NCBI RefSeq assembly: GCF_030012605.2
Contig: NZ_CP114055.2
Direction: 5' to 3' (one strand)
DNA: 64,000 nucleotides
Origin: Bergeyella_A cardium
Lineage (GTDB): Bacteria > Bacteroidota > Bacteroidia > Flavobacteriales > Weeksellaceae
Shown: positions 16,906 to 24,394 of the stretch, piece by piece
Layout: each line of letters opens with the position of its first letter
Position numbering within the stretch: the first letter of the stretch is position 1
Notes under the pieces: model-generated
Seen by the model: only the letters and a program-made list of their open reading frames with translations
What the model was told of the DNA's origin: nothing
The model's database searches: none
Program-made: the position numbers and the translations under genes

Positions 16906-19125
16906 TTAAATCTTATCTATAATTGAGTTTAGAGTAGGGCTTGGTCTCATTGCTGAATAGGTTTTTTCCTCATCGGGCTTGTAGTACCCACCGATGTCTT
17001 GGGCTTTGCCCTGTGAGCCGATAAGTTCTTCATTAATTTTAGCTTCATTTGATGATAATTCATCGGCAATAGGCTTAAAATGGGCTGCGAGTGTCGTGTC
17101 TTTGGTCTGATTTGCCAAAGCCTCTGCCCAATACATCGCGAGGTAGAAGTGCGAGCCTCGATTGTCTATCCCACCTAACTTTCTGGAAGGTGATTTATCA
17201 TTAGCGAGGAATTTGGCATTGGCTTCATCTAAGGCATCTGCAAGGATTTGAGCCTTTTCATTGCCTTGCGTCTGTGCCAGATGCTCCAAAGAAGCCTGCA
17301 AGGCGAGGAACTCTCCTAAGGAATCCCAGCGGAGGTAGCCCTCTTCCAGAAACTGCTCTATATGTTTAGGAGCAGAGCCACCTGCACCCGTTTCAAAGAG
17401 GCCACCACCGTTCATTAGCGGCACAATGGAGAGCATCTTAGCCGAAGTTCCTAATTCCAAAATAGGGAAGAGGTCTGTGAGGTAATCCCTCAGTACATTT
17501 CCGGAAACCGAGATGGTATCCTTGCCCTCTCTCGCTCTTCTGAGGGTTTCTGCCATTGCATCGGTTACATCTAATATTTTGATGTCTAAGCCTTCGGTGT
17601 TGTGGTCTTTGAGGTATTTTTCTACTTTTTTGATGATTTCTCTGTCGTGCGCTCTGTTGCTATCCAACCAGAAAATAGCAGGTGTGTTGGAGAGTCGGGA
17701 GCGGTTTACCGCGAGTTTTACCCAATCCTGGATAGGGGCATCTTTGGTTTGGCACATTCTGAAAATATCGCCTTTTTCTACAGTTTGGCTTAGGAGGACT
17801 GTTCCATTTTCGTCCTGCACTTCTATCTTTCCGTTTCCTTCTGCTTGGAAAGTCTTATCGTGGGAGCCATACTCTTCGGCTTTTTGAGCCATTAGCCCTA
17901 CATTGGGCACTGACCCCATCGTAGTTGGGTCTAATGCACCGTTTGCCTTCATATCATCAATTGCAGCTTGGTAGAAGAGGGCATAGGAGCGGTCTGGGAT
18001 AATAGCAACCGTGTCTTCCTCTTTTCCTTCTTTGTTCCACATTTTACCACCACCACGAATCAGTGCTGCCATAGATGCATCTACGATAACATCTGATGGA
18101 ATATGAAAATTGGTAATGCCCTTATCGGAATTTACCATTGCCAGTCTTGCTGAGCTCTCGATGGCTTTCTCAATTGCTGATTTTATTTCTGCCTCTTTAG
18201 TATTTCCCTTTATTTTCTCAAATAAATCAGCAAGTCCGTTATTCGGATTAATATCTAATGCCTTAAAAGTCTCTGCAAATTCAGTAAAAATTTCTTTAAA
18301 ATAGGTCTCTACTATCGCTCCGAAGATAATCGGGTCGGAGACTTTCATCATTGTAGCTTTCAGGTGGGCAGAGAGGAGTACATTTCGTTTTTTTGCTTCC
18401 TCAATGGCTGTTTGCACGAAAGATTTCAGTGCCCTAAGACTCATTACAGAGGAGTCAATCACTTCTCCTACTTTTAGTGGAGCGAGGTTTTTCAAAATTT
18501 TTTCCTCACCATTTTCATTTTTAAATACAATACGGAATTCGCAAGCATTCTCAACGGTAGTGGAAGTTTCCGTGCCGTAGAAATCACCACTACTCATATA
18601 GGCTACATCGGTTTTGCTGTTTTTTGCCCAGCTACCCATTCTGTGTGGGTTGGTCTTCGCATAATTTTTCACTGCTTTTGGGGCTCTTCTATCGGAGTTG
18701 CCCTCTCTCAGCACAGGATTTACGGCAGAGCCCAATACTTTTGCATATCGTGTTTTAATTGCTTTCTCCTCTTCATTTTTCGGTTCGGAAGGGTAGTTCG
18801 GCACAGCGAATCCTTTCTTTTGAAGCTCGGCAATAGCTTCATCGAGTTGCGGTACGGAAGCCGAGATATTTGGTAATTTAATAATGTTTGCTTCTGGTGT
18901 TTTTGCCAGTTCGCCGAGTTCTGCAAGGGCATCGGGAACTTTTTGTTCCTCCTTCAAAAAGTCTGGGAAGTTGGCCAAAATTCTTCCTGAGAGGGAGATG
19001 TCTGGAACAGAAATTTCTACCTCTGCAAGTCGGGTAAATGCTTTTACCATAGGTAGAAATGAATGTGTTGCGAGCATAGGAGCTTCATCTGTAAGCGTGT
19101 AGTAAATTCTGGATTTATTAGCCAT
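16906..19125 (-). CDS. icd: Monomeric NADP-dependent isocitrate dehydrogenase
   Basis: This is the large single-chain type (Icd-II; 739 residues, family about 740) that oxidises isocitrate to 2-oxoglutarate and makes NADPH in the TCA cycle. The whole length matches the family, including the N-terminal IYYTLTDEAPMLATHSFLP block, VLREGNSDRRAPKAVKNYAK and NPHRMGSW in the substrate site, and ETGAGGSAPKHIEQF near the C-terminus. It is unrelated in sequence to the dimeric Icd of enterobacteria. A minus-strand promoter box lies 49 nt upstream. Confidence 0.96.
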   Translation of the reverse strand: MANKSRIYYTLTDEAPMLATHSFLPMVKAFTRLAEVEISVPDISLSGRILANFPDFLKEEQKVPDALAELGELAKTPEANIIKLPNISASVPQLDEAIAELQKKGFAVPNYPSEPKNEEEKAIKTRYAKVLGSAVNPVLREGNSDRRAPKAVKNYAKTNPHRMGSWAKNSKTDVAYMSSGDFYGTETSTTVENACEFRIVFKNENGEEKILKNLAPLKVGEVIDSSVMSLRALKSFVQTAIEEAKKRNVLLSAHLKATMMKVSDPIIFGAIVETYFKEIFTEFAETFKALDINPNNGLADLFEKIKGNTKEAEIKSAIEKAIESSARLAMVNSDKGITNFHIPSDVIVDASMAALIRGGGKMWNKEGKEEDTVAIIPDRSYALFYQAAIDDMKANGALDPTTMGSVPNVGLMAQKAEEYGSHDKTFQAEGNGKIEVQDENGTVLLSQTVEKGDIFRMCQTKDAPIQDWVKLAVNRSRLSNTPAIFWLDSNRAHDREIIKKVEKYLKDHNTEGLDIKILDVTDAMAETLRRAREGKDTISVSGNVLRDYLTDLFPILELGTSAKMLSIVPLMNGGGLFETGAGGSAPKHIEQFLEEGYLRWDSLGEFLALQASLEHLAQTQGNEKAQILADALDEANAKFLANDKSPSRKLGGIDNRGSHFYLAMYWAEALANQTKDTTLAAHFKPIADELSSNEAKINEELIGSQGKAQDIGGYYKPDEEKTYSAMRPSPTLNSIIDKI

Positions 19126-19174
19126 AGTTTATTGTTTTATTAATTATTTATTTTTCATTTTCGTTGAACGCTTA

Positions 19175-19182
19175 CAAATGTA
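19175..19182 (-). promoter_or_regulatory. -7 promoter box (TACATTTG) for icd-rpe
   Basis: Minus-strand TAnnTTTG box 49 nt before the icd start. Confidence 0.5.
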
Positions 19183-19340
19183 GTTATAATTTTCCGAATA
19201 TTTTAGAGAATAGGCGTATTTCTTTTAAAAATCTGATTATCTACTTGTCTCTAATATATAGTGTAGCTTATTTATAAATCTATTACCAAATTATATTTGG
19301 TGTTGCTAAGGTATTCCGTTTTCTTTTATACCTAAATATT

Positions 19341-19348
19341 TATATTTG
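19341..19348 (+). promoter_or_regulatory. -7 promoter box (TATATTTG) for the nif3-like operon
   Basis: TAnnTTTG box 16 nt before the ATG at 19365. Confidence 0.6.
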
Positions 19349-19364
19349 CTAAAACCTTTTAAAT

Positions 19365-20462
19365 ATGATTTTAAGAGAAATTACCCACAGGCTGGATGAG
19401 ATTTTTAAGATTAGAACGGCAGAGCATTTTGATAATGTAGGACTGCTCTGCGGTAATCCAGAGAGGGAAATCAGTGGAATGCTCGTTTGCCACGATGCTT
19501 TGGAAACGGTGGTAGATGAAGCCATCAAGAGGGAGCTAAACCTTATCATTGCCTTTCATCCGATTATTTTCTCGGGGATGAAATCCATCACAGCAAAAAA
19601 TTATGTAGAAAAAGCCGTTTTGAAAGCGATTGAAAACAAAATTGCAATCTATGCGATTCATACGGCATTTGATAACGATTATTTTGGAGTGAATTATGCG
19701 ATTTGCAATGCACTTGGGCTTCATCATCAGAAGATATTGATGCCAAAATTTTCATCATTAAAAAAACTGGAAGTCTATGTTCCCAAAACGCATTCAGAAG
19801 CGGTGAGAGATGCTATTTTACAAGCTGGAGCAGGGGAGATTGGCTTCTATGATGATTGTAGTTTCTCAGTGGAAGGGCAGGGGAGTTTCCGCCCAAAGGA
19901 AGGGGCAAATCCTTTCCTCGGCAAGCAAAACGAGAGGGAATATGTGGAGGAGAAACTTATCTCCTGCATCTTTGAGGAGTATAAAATGAGTAAAATCCTT
20001 AGAGCGATGTACAGTGCGCATCCTTATGAGGAAGTAGCGCATCAAATCATCTCAATAGATAATGAAAACCCGTACTCTGGCTTAGGAAAATATGGTGATT
20101 TAGTACAGGAAATGGAGGAAATCGACTTTCTGAAAATGGTAAAAGAGAAGTTGGGTTTAAAGGTGATTCGCCACTCGAACTTCACCAAAAAGAAAATAAA
20201 AAGAGTAGGAGTGCTCGGAGGGAGCGGAACTTCAGGAATAGTAGCTGCAAAAGCAAAAAACTGTGATGCCTACCTCACGGGCGACTATAAATATCACGAT
20301 TTTTTTCAAGCTGAAGGGGAGGTTCTACTGTGTGATATTGGGCATTTCGAATCCGAACAGTTTGTAGTACAACAAATCTTTGAGATTTTATTGGAAAAAT
20401 TTCCTACATTTGCCGTCTTAAAATCCAATTTGAATACAAACCCTGTAAATTATTTTCTATAA
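19365..20462 (+). CDS. Nif3/YbgI-like dinuclear metal-centre protein
   Basis: This 365-residue NIF3-family protein forms toroidal hexamers with a dinuclear metal site. Proposed roles include a GTP cyclohydrolase I type 2-like activity, but the true function is unsettled. Metal-ligand blocks are FDNVGLLCGN, IAFHPIIFSG and AIHTAFDN near the N-terminus, and YLTGDYKYHDF with DIGHFESEQF near the C-terminus. An extra PII/CutA-like insertion (about 130-235) separates them, as in the long form of the family. It is followed after 3 nt by the coiled-coil CT398-like gene, a common pairing. Confidence 0.88.
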   Translation: MILREITHRLDEIFKIRTAEHFDNVGLLCGNPEREISGMLVCHDALETVVDEAIKRELNLIIAFHPIIFSGMKSITAKNYVEKAVLKAIENKIAIYAIHTAFDNDYFGVNYAICNALGLHHQKILMPKFSSLKKLEVYVPKTHSEAVRDAILQAGAGEIGFYDDCSFSVEGQGSFRPKEGANPFLGKQNEREYVEEKLISCIFEEYKMSKILRAMYSAHPYEEVAHQIISIDNENPYSGLGKYGDLVQEMEEIDFLKMVKEKLGLKVIRHSNFTKKKIKRVGVLGGSGTSGIVAAKAKNCDAYLTGDYKYHDFFQAEGEVLLCDIGHFESEQFVVQQIFEILLEKFPTFAVLKSNLNTNPVNYFL

Positions 20463-20465
20463 ATT

Positions 20466-21248
20466 ATGGCGAAAAAGAGCAACGAAATTTCAGTTGAAGA
20501 GAAACTAAGAGCATTGTATGACCTTCAAATCATCGATTCGAGATTAGATGAAATCCGAAATACAAGAGGAGAGCTACCGATAGAGGTAGAAGATTTAGAG
20601 AATGAAATCGAGGGGCTTGAAAAGAGAGCCGATAAATTCCGAAAAGATATAAAACACCTTAAAGATAGTGTGAAAGGGAAAAATGAGGAGATTAACCAAT
20701 CAAAATCCCTTATTGAAAAATATAAATCTCAGCAGGATAATGTAAGGAATAATAAAGAATTTGAGTCTCTGGAAAAGGAAATAGAGTATCAGGACTTGGA
20801 AATTCAGCTTGCAGAGAAAAAAATAAAAGAATTTAACCTTAAAATCTCTCAACAAAATGAATCTCTTGCTCAAGTTGATGATAGAATCTCTGCTTCTAAA
20901 GAGCATTTGAAATTCAAGAAAGAGGAACTCGATGACCTAATTGCTGAAACCCAAAAAGAAGAGGAGTATTTAGTAGAAAAGTCCAAAGATTTCTCTAAGA
21001 AAATCGATGAGAGATTGCTCGCTTCCTATAATAGAATTCGTAATAATTCAAAAAATGGTCTCGCAGTAGTAGGTATAGAAAGAGGAGCGCCAAAAGGTTC
21101 GTTCTTTATGATACCTCCACAAAGGCAGATGGAAATCGCTCAAAGGAAAAAAATTATTATAGATGAGCATTCTGGAAAAATACTGGTAGATGACCAGCTT
21201 GTAGCAGAAGAAAATGAGAAGATGAAGGATATAATACAATTTTCATAA
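20466..21248 (+). CDS. CT398-like coiled-coil protein with a cysteine-less zinc-ribbon fold
   Basis: This 260-residue protein is mostly coiled coil (about 8-190, heptads of Glu, Lys and Leu) with a small C-terminal domain. It aligns to the C4 zinc-ribbon (DUF164/CT398) family by its overall layout and by the IPPQRQ and SGKILV blocks. The four zinc-ligand cysteines are absent: the usual GxCxxC position reads GAPKGSFFM and the second pair reads DEHSGKIL. It therefore should not bind zinc in the usual way. Function is unknown. It is coupled to the nif3-like gene (3-nt gap) and ends at a strong terminator. Confidence 0.8.
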   Translation: MAKKSNEISVEEKLRALYDLQIIDSRLDEIRNTRGELPIEVEDLENEIEGLEKRADKFRKDIKHLKDSVKGKNEEINQSKSLIEKYKSQQDNVRNNKEFESLEKEIEYQDLEIQLAEKKIKEFNLKISQQNESLAQVDDRISASKEHLKFKKEELDDLIAETQKEEEYLVEKSKDFSKKIDERLLASYNRIRNNSKNGLAVVGIERGAPKGSFFMIPPQRQMEIAQRKKIIIDEHSGKILVDDQLVAEENEKMKDIIQFS

Positions 21249-21260
21249 GATTAATTTTTA

Positions 21261-21294
21261 AACCACAGTAGCTGAATTTCTACTGTGGTTTTTT
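21261..21294 (+). terminator. Terminator after the CT398-like gene
   Basis: An 11-bp stem AACCACAGTAG / CTACTGTGGTT is followed by T residues. A new promoter follows at 21348. Confidence 0.85.
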
Positions 21295-21347
21295 ATTAAA
21301 AAAGTCTCTTGGTACAAGAGGATAAAGCAAATTGTAAATATAATTCT

Positions 21348-21355
21348 TACATTTG
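21348..21355 (+). promoter_or_regulatory. -7 promoter box (TACATTTG) for the unknown-ubiE-porT operon
   Basis: TAnnTTTG box 16 nt before the ATG at 21372. This supports 21372 over the upstream in-frame ATG at 21309. Confidence 0.65.
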
Positions 21356-21371
21356 CCGAAAGATTTTCTTG

Positions 21372-21944
21372 ATGCTTAAAAAGAATCCATCGGTTTCGGG
21401 TTTTATTATCTCAGTGCTTGCTCTAATGGTAGCGTTTGGGATATATTTTTTGTTCTTAGCCAAGAAAAATGAGTATGTGGTAGATAATCCTACGACCAAT
21501 ACCTATTATTTTAAGATTAATGGAGGTGAGGAGAGGATTATTGCAGGGGGGCAGTCCTTGAAAATAGACCTCAGAAGAGGGAAAAACAGAGTGGAGGTAT
21601 TTGACCAAGATAAGAAACCCCTCTATGACTCCACCTTCCAAGTGGAAAAAGTTCGTGGGCTACTGAATATTTCCCAATCGGATTATTATATCAATCGGCA
21701 GTACTATGGCTATGGAGTGGATAGAGACTCCCTCCTTGCAGCACTCCCAAAAACCGAAATAGACGGTAAGAAATACTACGGAAACCCTATACATTTCCAT
21801 AATCTCTATACTGAGGATTTCTATTATAATGTAGATGAAGACTATGATAAAGTCATTAAAAATATAGACAAATTAGAATCCCGAACCAAGATTTTTAGGA
21901 AAGGAGATTTCCTTAATTATTATAATGAATACTATAAATTTTAG
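21372..21944 (+). CDS. Membrane-anchored protein of unknown function
   Basis: This 190-residue protein has one N-terminal transmembrane helix (about 10-30) and a charged extracytoplasmic part rich in Tyr, Asp, Asn and Lys. I do not recognise a family. It sits 3 nt before ubiE in an operon that also holds porT, so a link to the envelope is possible but only by context. The start at 21372 is chosen because a promoter box lies upstream of it and inside the longer frame. No cysteines follow the helix, so it is not a lipoprotein. Confidence 0.75.
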   Translation: MLKKNPSVSGFIISVLALMVAFGIYFLFLAKKNEYVVDNPTTNTYYFKINGGEERIIAGGQSLKIDLRRGKNRVEVFDQDKKPLYDSTFQVEKVRGLLNISQSDYYINRQYYGYGVDRDSLLAALPKTEIDGKKYYGNPIHFHNLYTEDFYYNVDEDYDKVIKNIDKLESRTKIFRKGDFLNYYNEYYKF

Positions 21945-21947
21945 ACC

Positions 21948-22667
21948 TTGAAACAAGTAACACCATATAATACCGATAGCAGTAAGAAGCAGCAGGTAGA
22001 GGATATGTTTGATAACATAGCCGAGAAATATGATTTCCTGAACCGAACCCTCTCGATGAATATTGATGTATCTTGGAGGAAGAAATTAGTAAAATGGTTG
22101 AGTGCCGACCAGCCGAAAACCATCCTTGATGTAGCAACAGGCACGGGAGACCTTGCGATAGCGCTTCAAAGAGGTACGGGGGCAGATATCGTAGGGCTAG
22201 ACCTCTCCCAACAAATGCTCAATGTAGGGATAGATAAAGTGAAAAGGCTACAGCTGGACGGAAAAATCAAAATGATGAAGGGCGATGCTGAAAATCTACC
22301 CTTTGAGGACAATAATTTTGATGCTGTAACCGTTGCTTTTGGAGCAAGAAATTTTGAGAACCTCGAAAAAGGGCTCAACGAGCTGAAAAGAGTAGTAAAA
22401 TCAGGAGGAAGTGTCTATATACTGGAATTCTCCAAAGTAGAAGGATTTATGAGACCTTTCTATATGTTTTACTTTAAAAATATACTGCCAAGAATCGGTA
22501 AAATGATTTCCAAAGATAGTAGAGCCTATACCTATTTGCCAGACTCTGTGCAGGCCTTCCCTTACGGAGAGGGAATGAGAAAAATTCTCCTTAACTGTGG
22601 TTTTACGACTGTGGTATATAAAAAACTCACGCTCGGTATTGCAACGATATATAAGGCAACGAAGTAA
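21948..22667 (+). CDS. ubiE: Demethylmenaquinone methyltransferase (UbiE/MenG)
   Basis: This enzyme performs the last step of menaquinone synthesis, C-methylating demethylmenaquinone with SAM. The 239-residue protein has the SAM-binding motif DVATGTGDLA (61-70), the QVEDMFDNIAEKYDFLN start and the VAFGARNFEN block typical of UbiE/MenG. The start appears to be TTG (21948), 3 nt after the preceding stop codon. No ATG exists in frame nearby that would keep the conserved N-terminus. Other menaquinone genes (thioesterase, isochorismate synthase) lie at 34.6-36 kb. Confidence 0.93.
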   Translation: MKQVTPYNTDSSKKQQVEDMFDNIAEKYDFLNRTLSMNIDVSWRKKLVKWLSADQPKTILDVATGTGDLAIALQRGTGADIVGLDLSQQMLNVGIDKVKRLQLDGKIKMMKGDAENLPFEDNNFDAVTVAFGARNFENLEKGLNELKRVVKSGGSVYILEFSKVEGFMRPFYMFYFKNILPRIGKMISKDSRAYTYLPDSVQAFPYGEGMRKILLNCGFTTVVYKKLTLGIATIYKATK

Positions 22668-22678
22668 TTTTACTCTAA

Positions 22679-23425
22679 ATGAAAAGAAAATTCAGGGTGC
22701 TTGCCCTCATCATTACTGCTTTGTTTTCTAATTCAGTAGATGCACAGCTCTTCCGTACAAGGGATAGGATGGATAATCTGGTGGATTTTGATAATCAGAA
22801 ATTCAGTTGGGGTTTCTTCCTCGCGGGTAATTATTTTGATTACAAAATAGACTTGAACCCTCAGAATGGACTCAATAATAAGAATCAAAACAGAGTACTT
22901 TCCAAAGGTTCTGCAAGTTTCGGGGCAGGGCTTATCGGTAAAATGAGGGTGAATGAATATATAGATCTCCGCCTTGAGCCCTCTTTGCAGTTTGTACAAA
23001 GGAAATTAACTTTTGATATTAAGGACTTATACCCAAGTGCAGCCACTACAGACCTCGAGAGAGATGTAAAATCTACTTATGTAGATGTGCCATTGCTTGT
23101 AGAATTTCACGGGAACAGATGGTATAATTCCCGCCCTTATGTAGCTTTAGGGGTGAATTATTTGGGGAATTTGCAGAGTAATGAAAATTCTGAGAGTGAT
23201 AATCAGCAACAGATTTTCCGTACAAAGACTCATAATTTTGGTTATACGGGAGAGATTGGGATACAGTTCTATTTCAGTAGATTTAAACTTACCCCAGCCG
23301 TTAGAGGTACTTTTTTCCTCAATAATGAATTGGTGCCAGACAACCCAGGTACGCCTCCTTATTGGGCAGGTGCAATGAACCACCTTAGCAGTAGAGCATT
23401 TATGTTTGTGCTTAAATTTGAGTAG
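22679..23425 (+). CDS. porT: PorT-family outer-membrane protein of the type IX secretion system
   Basis: This 248-residue protein has a signal peptide (about 1-22, ending SVDAQ) and an outer-membrane beta-barrel pattern (alternating strands, for example DLRLEPSLQFVQRK, and a C-terminal aromatic strand FMFVLKFE). In Flavobacteria the gene directly downstream of ubiE is usually porT (sprT), needed for T9SS secretion and gliding. The conserved position, 11 nt after ubiE, supports the call. PorT is essential for surface delivery of T9SS cargo such as the two proteins at 26-29.7 kb. Confidence 0.82.
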   Translation: MKRKFRVLALIITALFSNSVDAQLFRTRDRMDNLVDFDNQKFSWGFFLAGNYFDYKIDLNPQNGLNNKNQNRVLSKGSASFGAGLIGKMRVNEYIDLRLEPSLQFVQRKLTFDIKDLYPSAATTDLERDVKSTYVDVPLLVEFHGNRWYNSRPYVALGVNYLGNLQSNENSESDNQQQIFRTKTHNFGYTGEIGIQFYFSRFKLTPAVRGTFFLNNELVPDNPGTPPYWAGAMNHLSSRAFMFVLKFE

Positions 23426-23453
23426 TTTTATATTTTATTATAAATATCATTGG

Positions 23454-23488
23454 AAGAGAAAATTGACTGCATTTTCTCTTTTTATTTT
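23454..23488 (+). terminator. Terminator of the ubiE-porT operon
   Basis: Stem AAGAGAAAAT / ATTTTCTCTT with a 7-nt loop, followed by TTTATTTT. Confidence 0.75.
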
Positions 23489-23543
23489 GGACTAATACTG
23501 AATATTTGAATAAAAAAATAAGGTATAAAATGCATTTTTTTTT

Positions 23544-23551
23544 TACTTTTG
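23544..23551 (+). promoter_or_regulatory. -7 promoter box (TACTTTTG) for coiled-coil gene and zapA
   Basis: TAnnTTTG box 28 nt before the ATG at 23580. Confidence 0.6.
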
Positions 23552-23579
23552 CATATAGTTAGAATTATAACCTGATGAT

Positions 23580-23882
23580 ATGCCCAATGAATTAGGACAT
23601 AGTTTTTTGATGTTGGAAAGAAAAATTTTGAAAATGAAGCAGAATTTTCAAAATTTAAATTACGACTACACAGAACTTTCTAAGGAATTTGAGCAAATGA
23701 AAAAGAAATATGAAGATGAAAGAAAAAAGAATCAGGAATTGGAAGAAGAGAATAAAAAGATAAAACTTCAAGCGAGTATATCTGGCAATCCAGAGCACAA
23801 TAGACTGATGAAGAATCATCTCAACCGATTGATTAAAGAAGTGGATTTCTGTATTGCGGAGCTTCAAAATAGCGGATTATAA
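23580..23882 (+). CDS. Small coiled-coil protein encoded upstream of zapA
   Basis: This 100-residue protein is predicted to be almost entirely coiled coil (about 15-70, rich in Lys, Glu and Asn), with a conserved-looking C-terminal segment (HLNRLIKEVDFCIAELQ). It has no membrane segment. It lies 4 nt before zapA, so it is probably co-translated and may act at the divisome. Analogy to ZapB (also a short coiled coil that binds the Z-ring network) is inference from context and not from sequence similarity. Confidence 0.75.
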   Translation: MPNELGHSFLMLERKILKMKQNFQNLNYDYTELSKEFEQMKKKYEDERKKNQELEEENKKIKLQASISGNPEHNRLMKNHLNRLIKEVDFCIAELQNSGL

Positions 23883-23886
23883 TGTT

Positions 23887-24168
23887 ATGGAAAATAAATC
23901 AGTTAACATAAAGGTAGGAGGAAGGTTTTATCCGCTTAGTATACCTTCAGAAGAAGAGGAAATATTGAGAGACTTAGAGAAAAAAGTAGAGGGTATGATT
24001 AAAAAATTTGAAGCAAATTATGCTATAAAAGATAAACAAGATGCTTTGGCATTGTGTATCTTACAATTGGGTACCAATGTAGAAGTTAATAAACAGAAAT
24101 ATGACAATATCATCTCAGCCTCTAAAGAGAAAGTAGATCATTTACTTTCACTTTTTGAGGAAGATTAG
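23887..24168 (+). CDS. zapA: ZapA-like cell division protein
   Basis: ZapA cross-links FtsZ protofilaments at the division site. The protein has 93 residues: an N-terminal globular part with the VNIKVGGRFYPLSIPSEEE block, then a helix/coiled coil ending DHLLSLFEED. The start is placed at 23887 (MENKSVNIKVGG) because the 11 upstream in-frame codons overlap the end of the preceding gene and are not ZapA-like. The 6S RNA gene follows 19 nt later, the same neighbour zapA has in enterobacteria. Confidence 0.85.
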   Translation: MENKSVNIKVGGRFYPLSIPSEEEEILRDLEKKVEGMIKKFEANYAIKDKQDALALCILQLGTNVEVNKQKYDNIISASKEKVDHLLSLFEED

Positions 24169-24187
24169 TGTCATTTATAAAGGAATT

Positions 24188-24354
24188 GCCTACAATAGTT
24201 CTAACACATTAAAGGTAAACTCAACGCTAAACAATTACCGAGTAAAAGTCTATCCTATGGCGTGCTGGTAACCCAGATTACAGAAGATAGAAATAAGCTC
24301 AAATCGTGTTGATTAGGAGTTTACTCTCAATCATTGAACTATTGTAGGTTTTTT
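24188..24354 (+). ncRNA. ssrS: 6S RNA (flavobacterial type)
   Basis: About 167 nt fold into one long interrupted hairpin: CCTACAATAGTT (24189-24200) with AACTATTGTAGG (24337-24348), GTAAACTC with GAGTTTAC, a central bubble, then GAG/CTC, TCTATC/GATAGA and an apical CTGG-TAAC-CCAG. A T6 run at 24349-24354 ends it. The bubble mimics open promoter DNA, and 6S RNA binds the housekeeping RNA polymerase. Its position right after zapA supports the call. It is probably cut from the zapA transcript or has its own promoter, which I did not find. Confidence 0.78.
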
Positions 24355-24394
24355 ATGAAATAAGATTAAAAAAAGAGATATAAATAATTGAATT

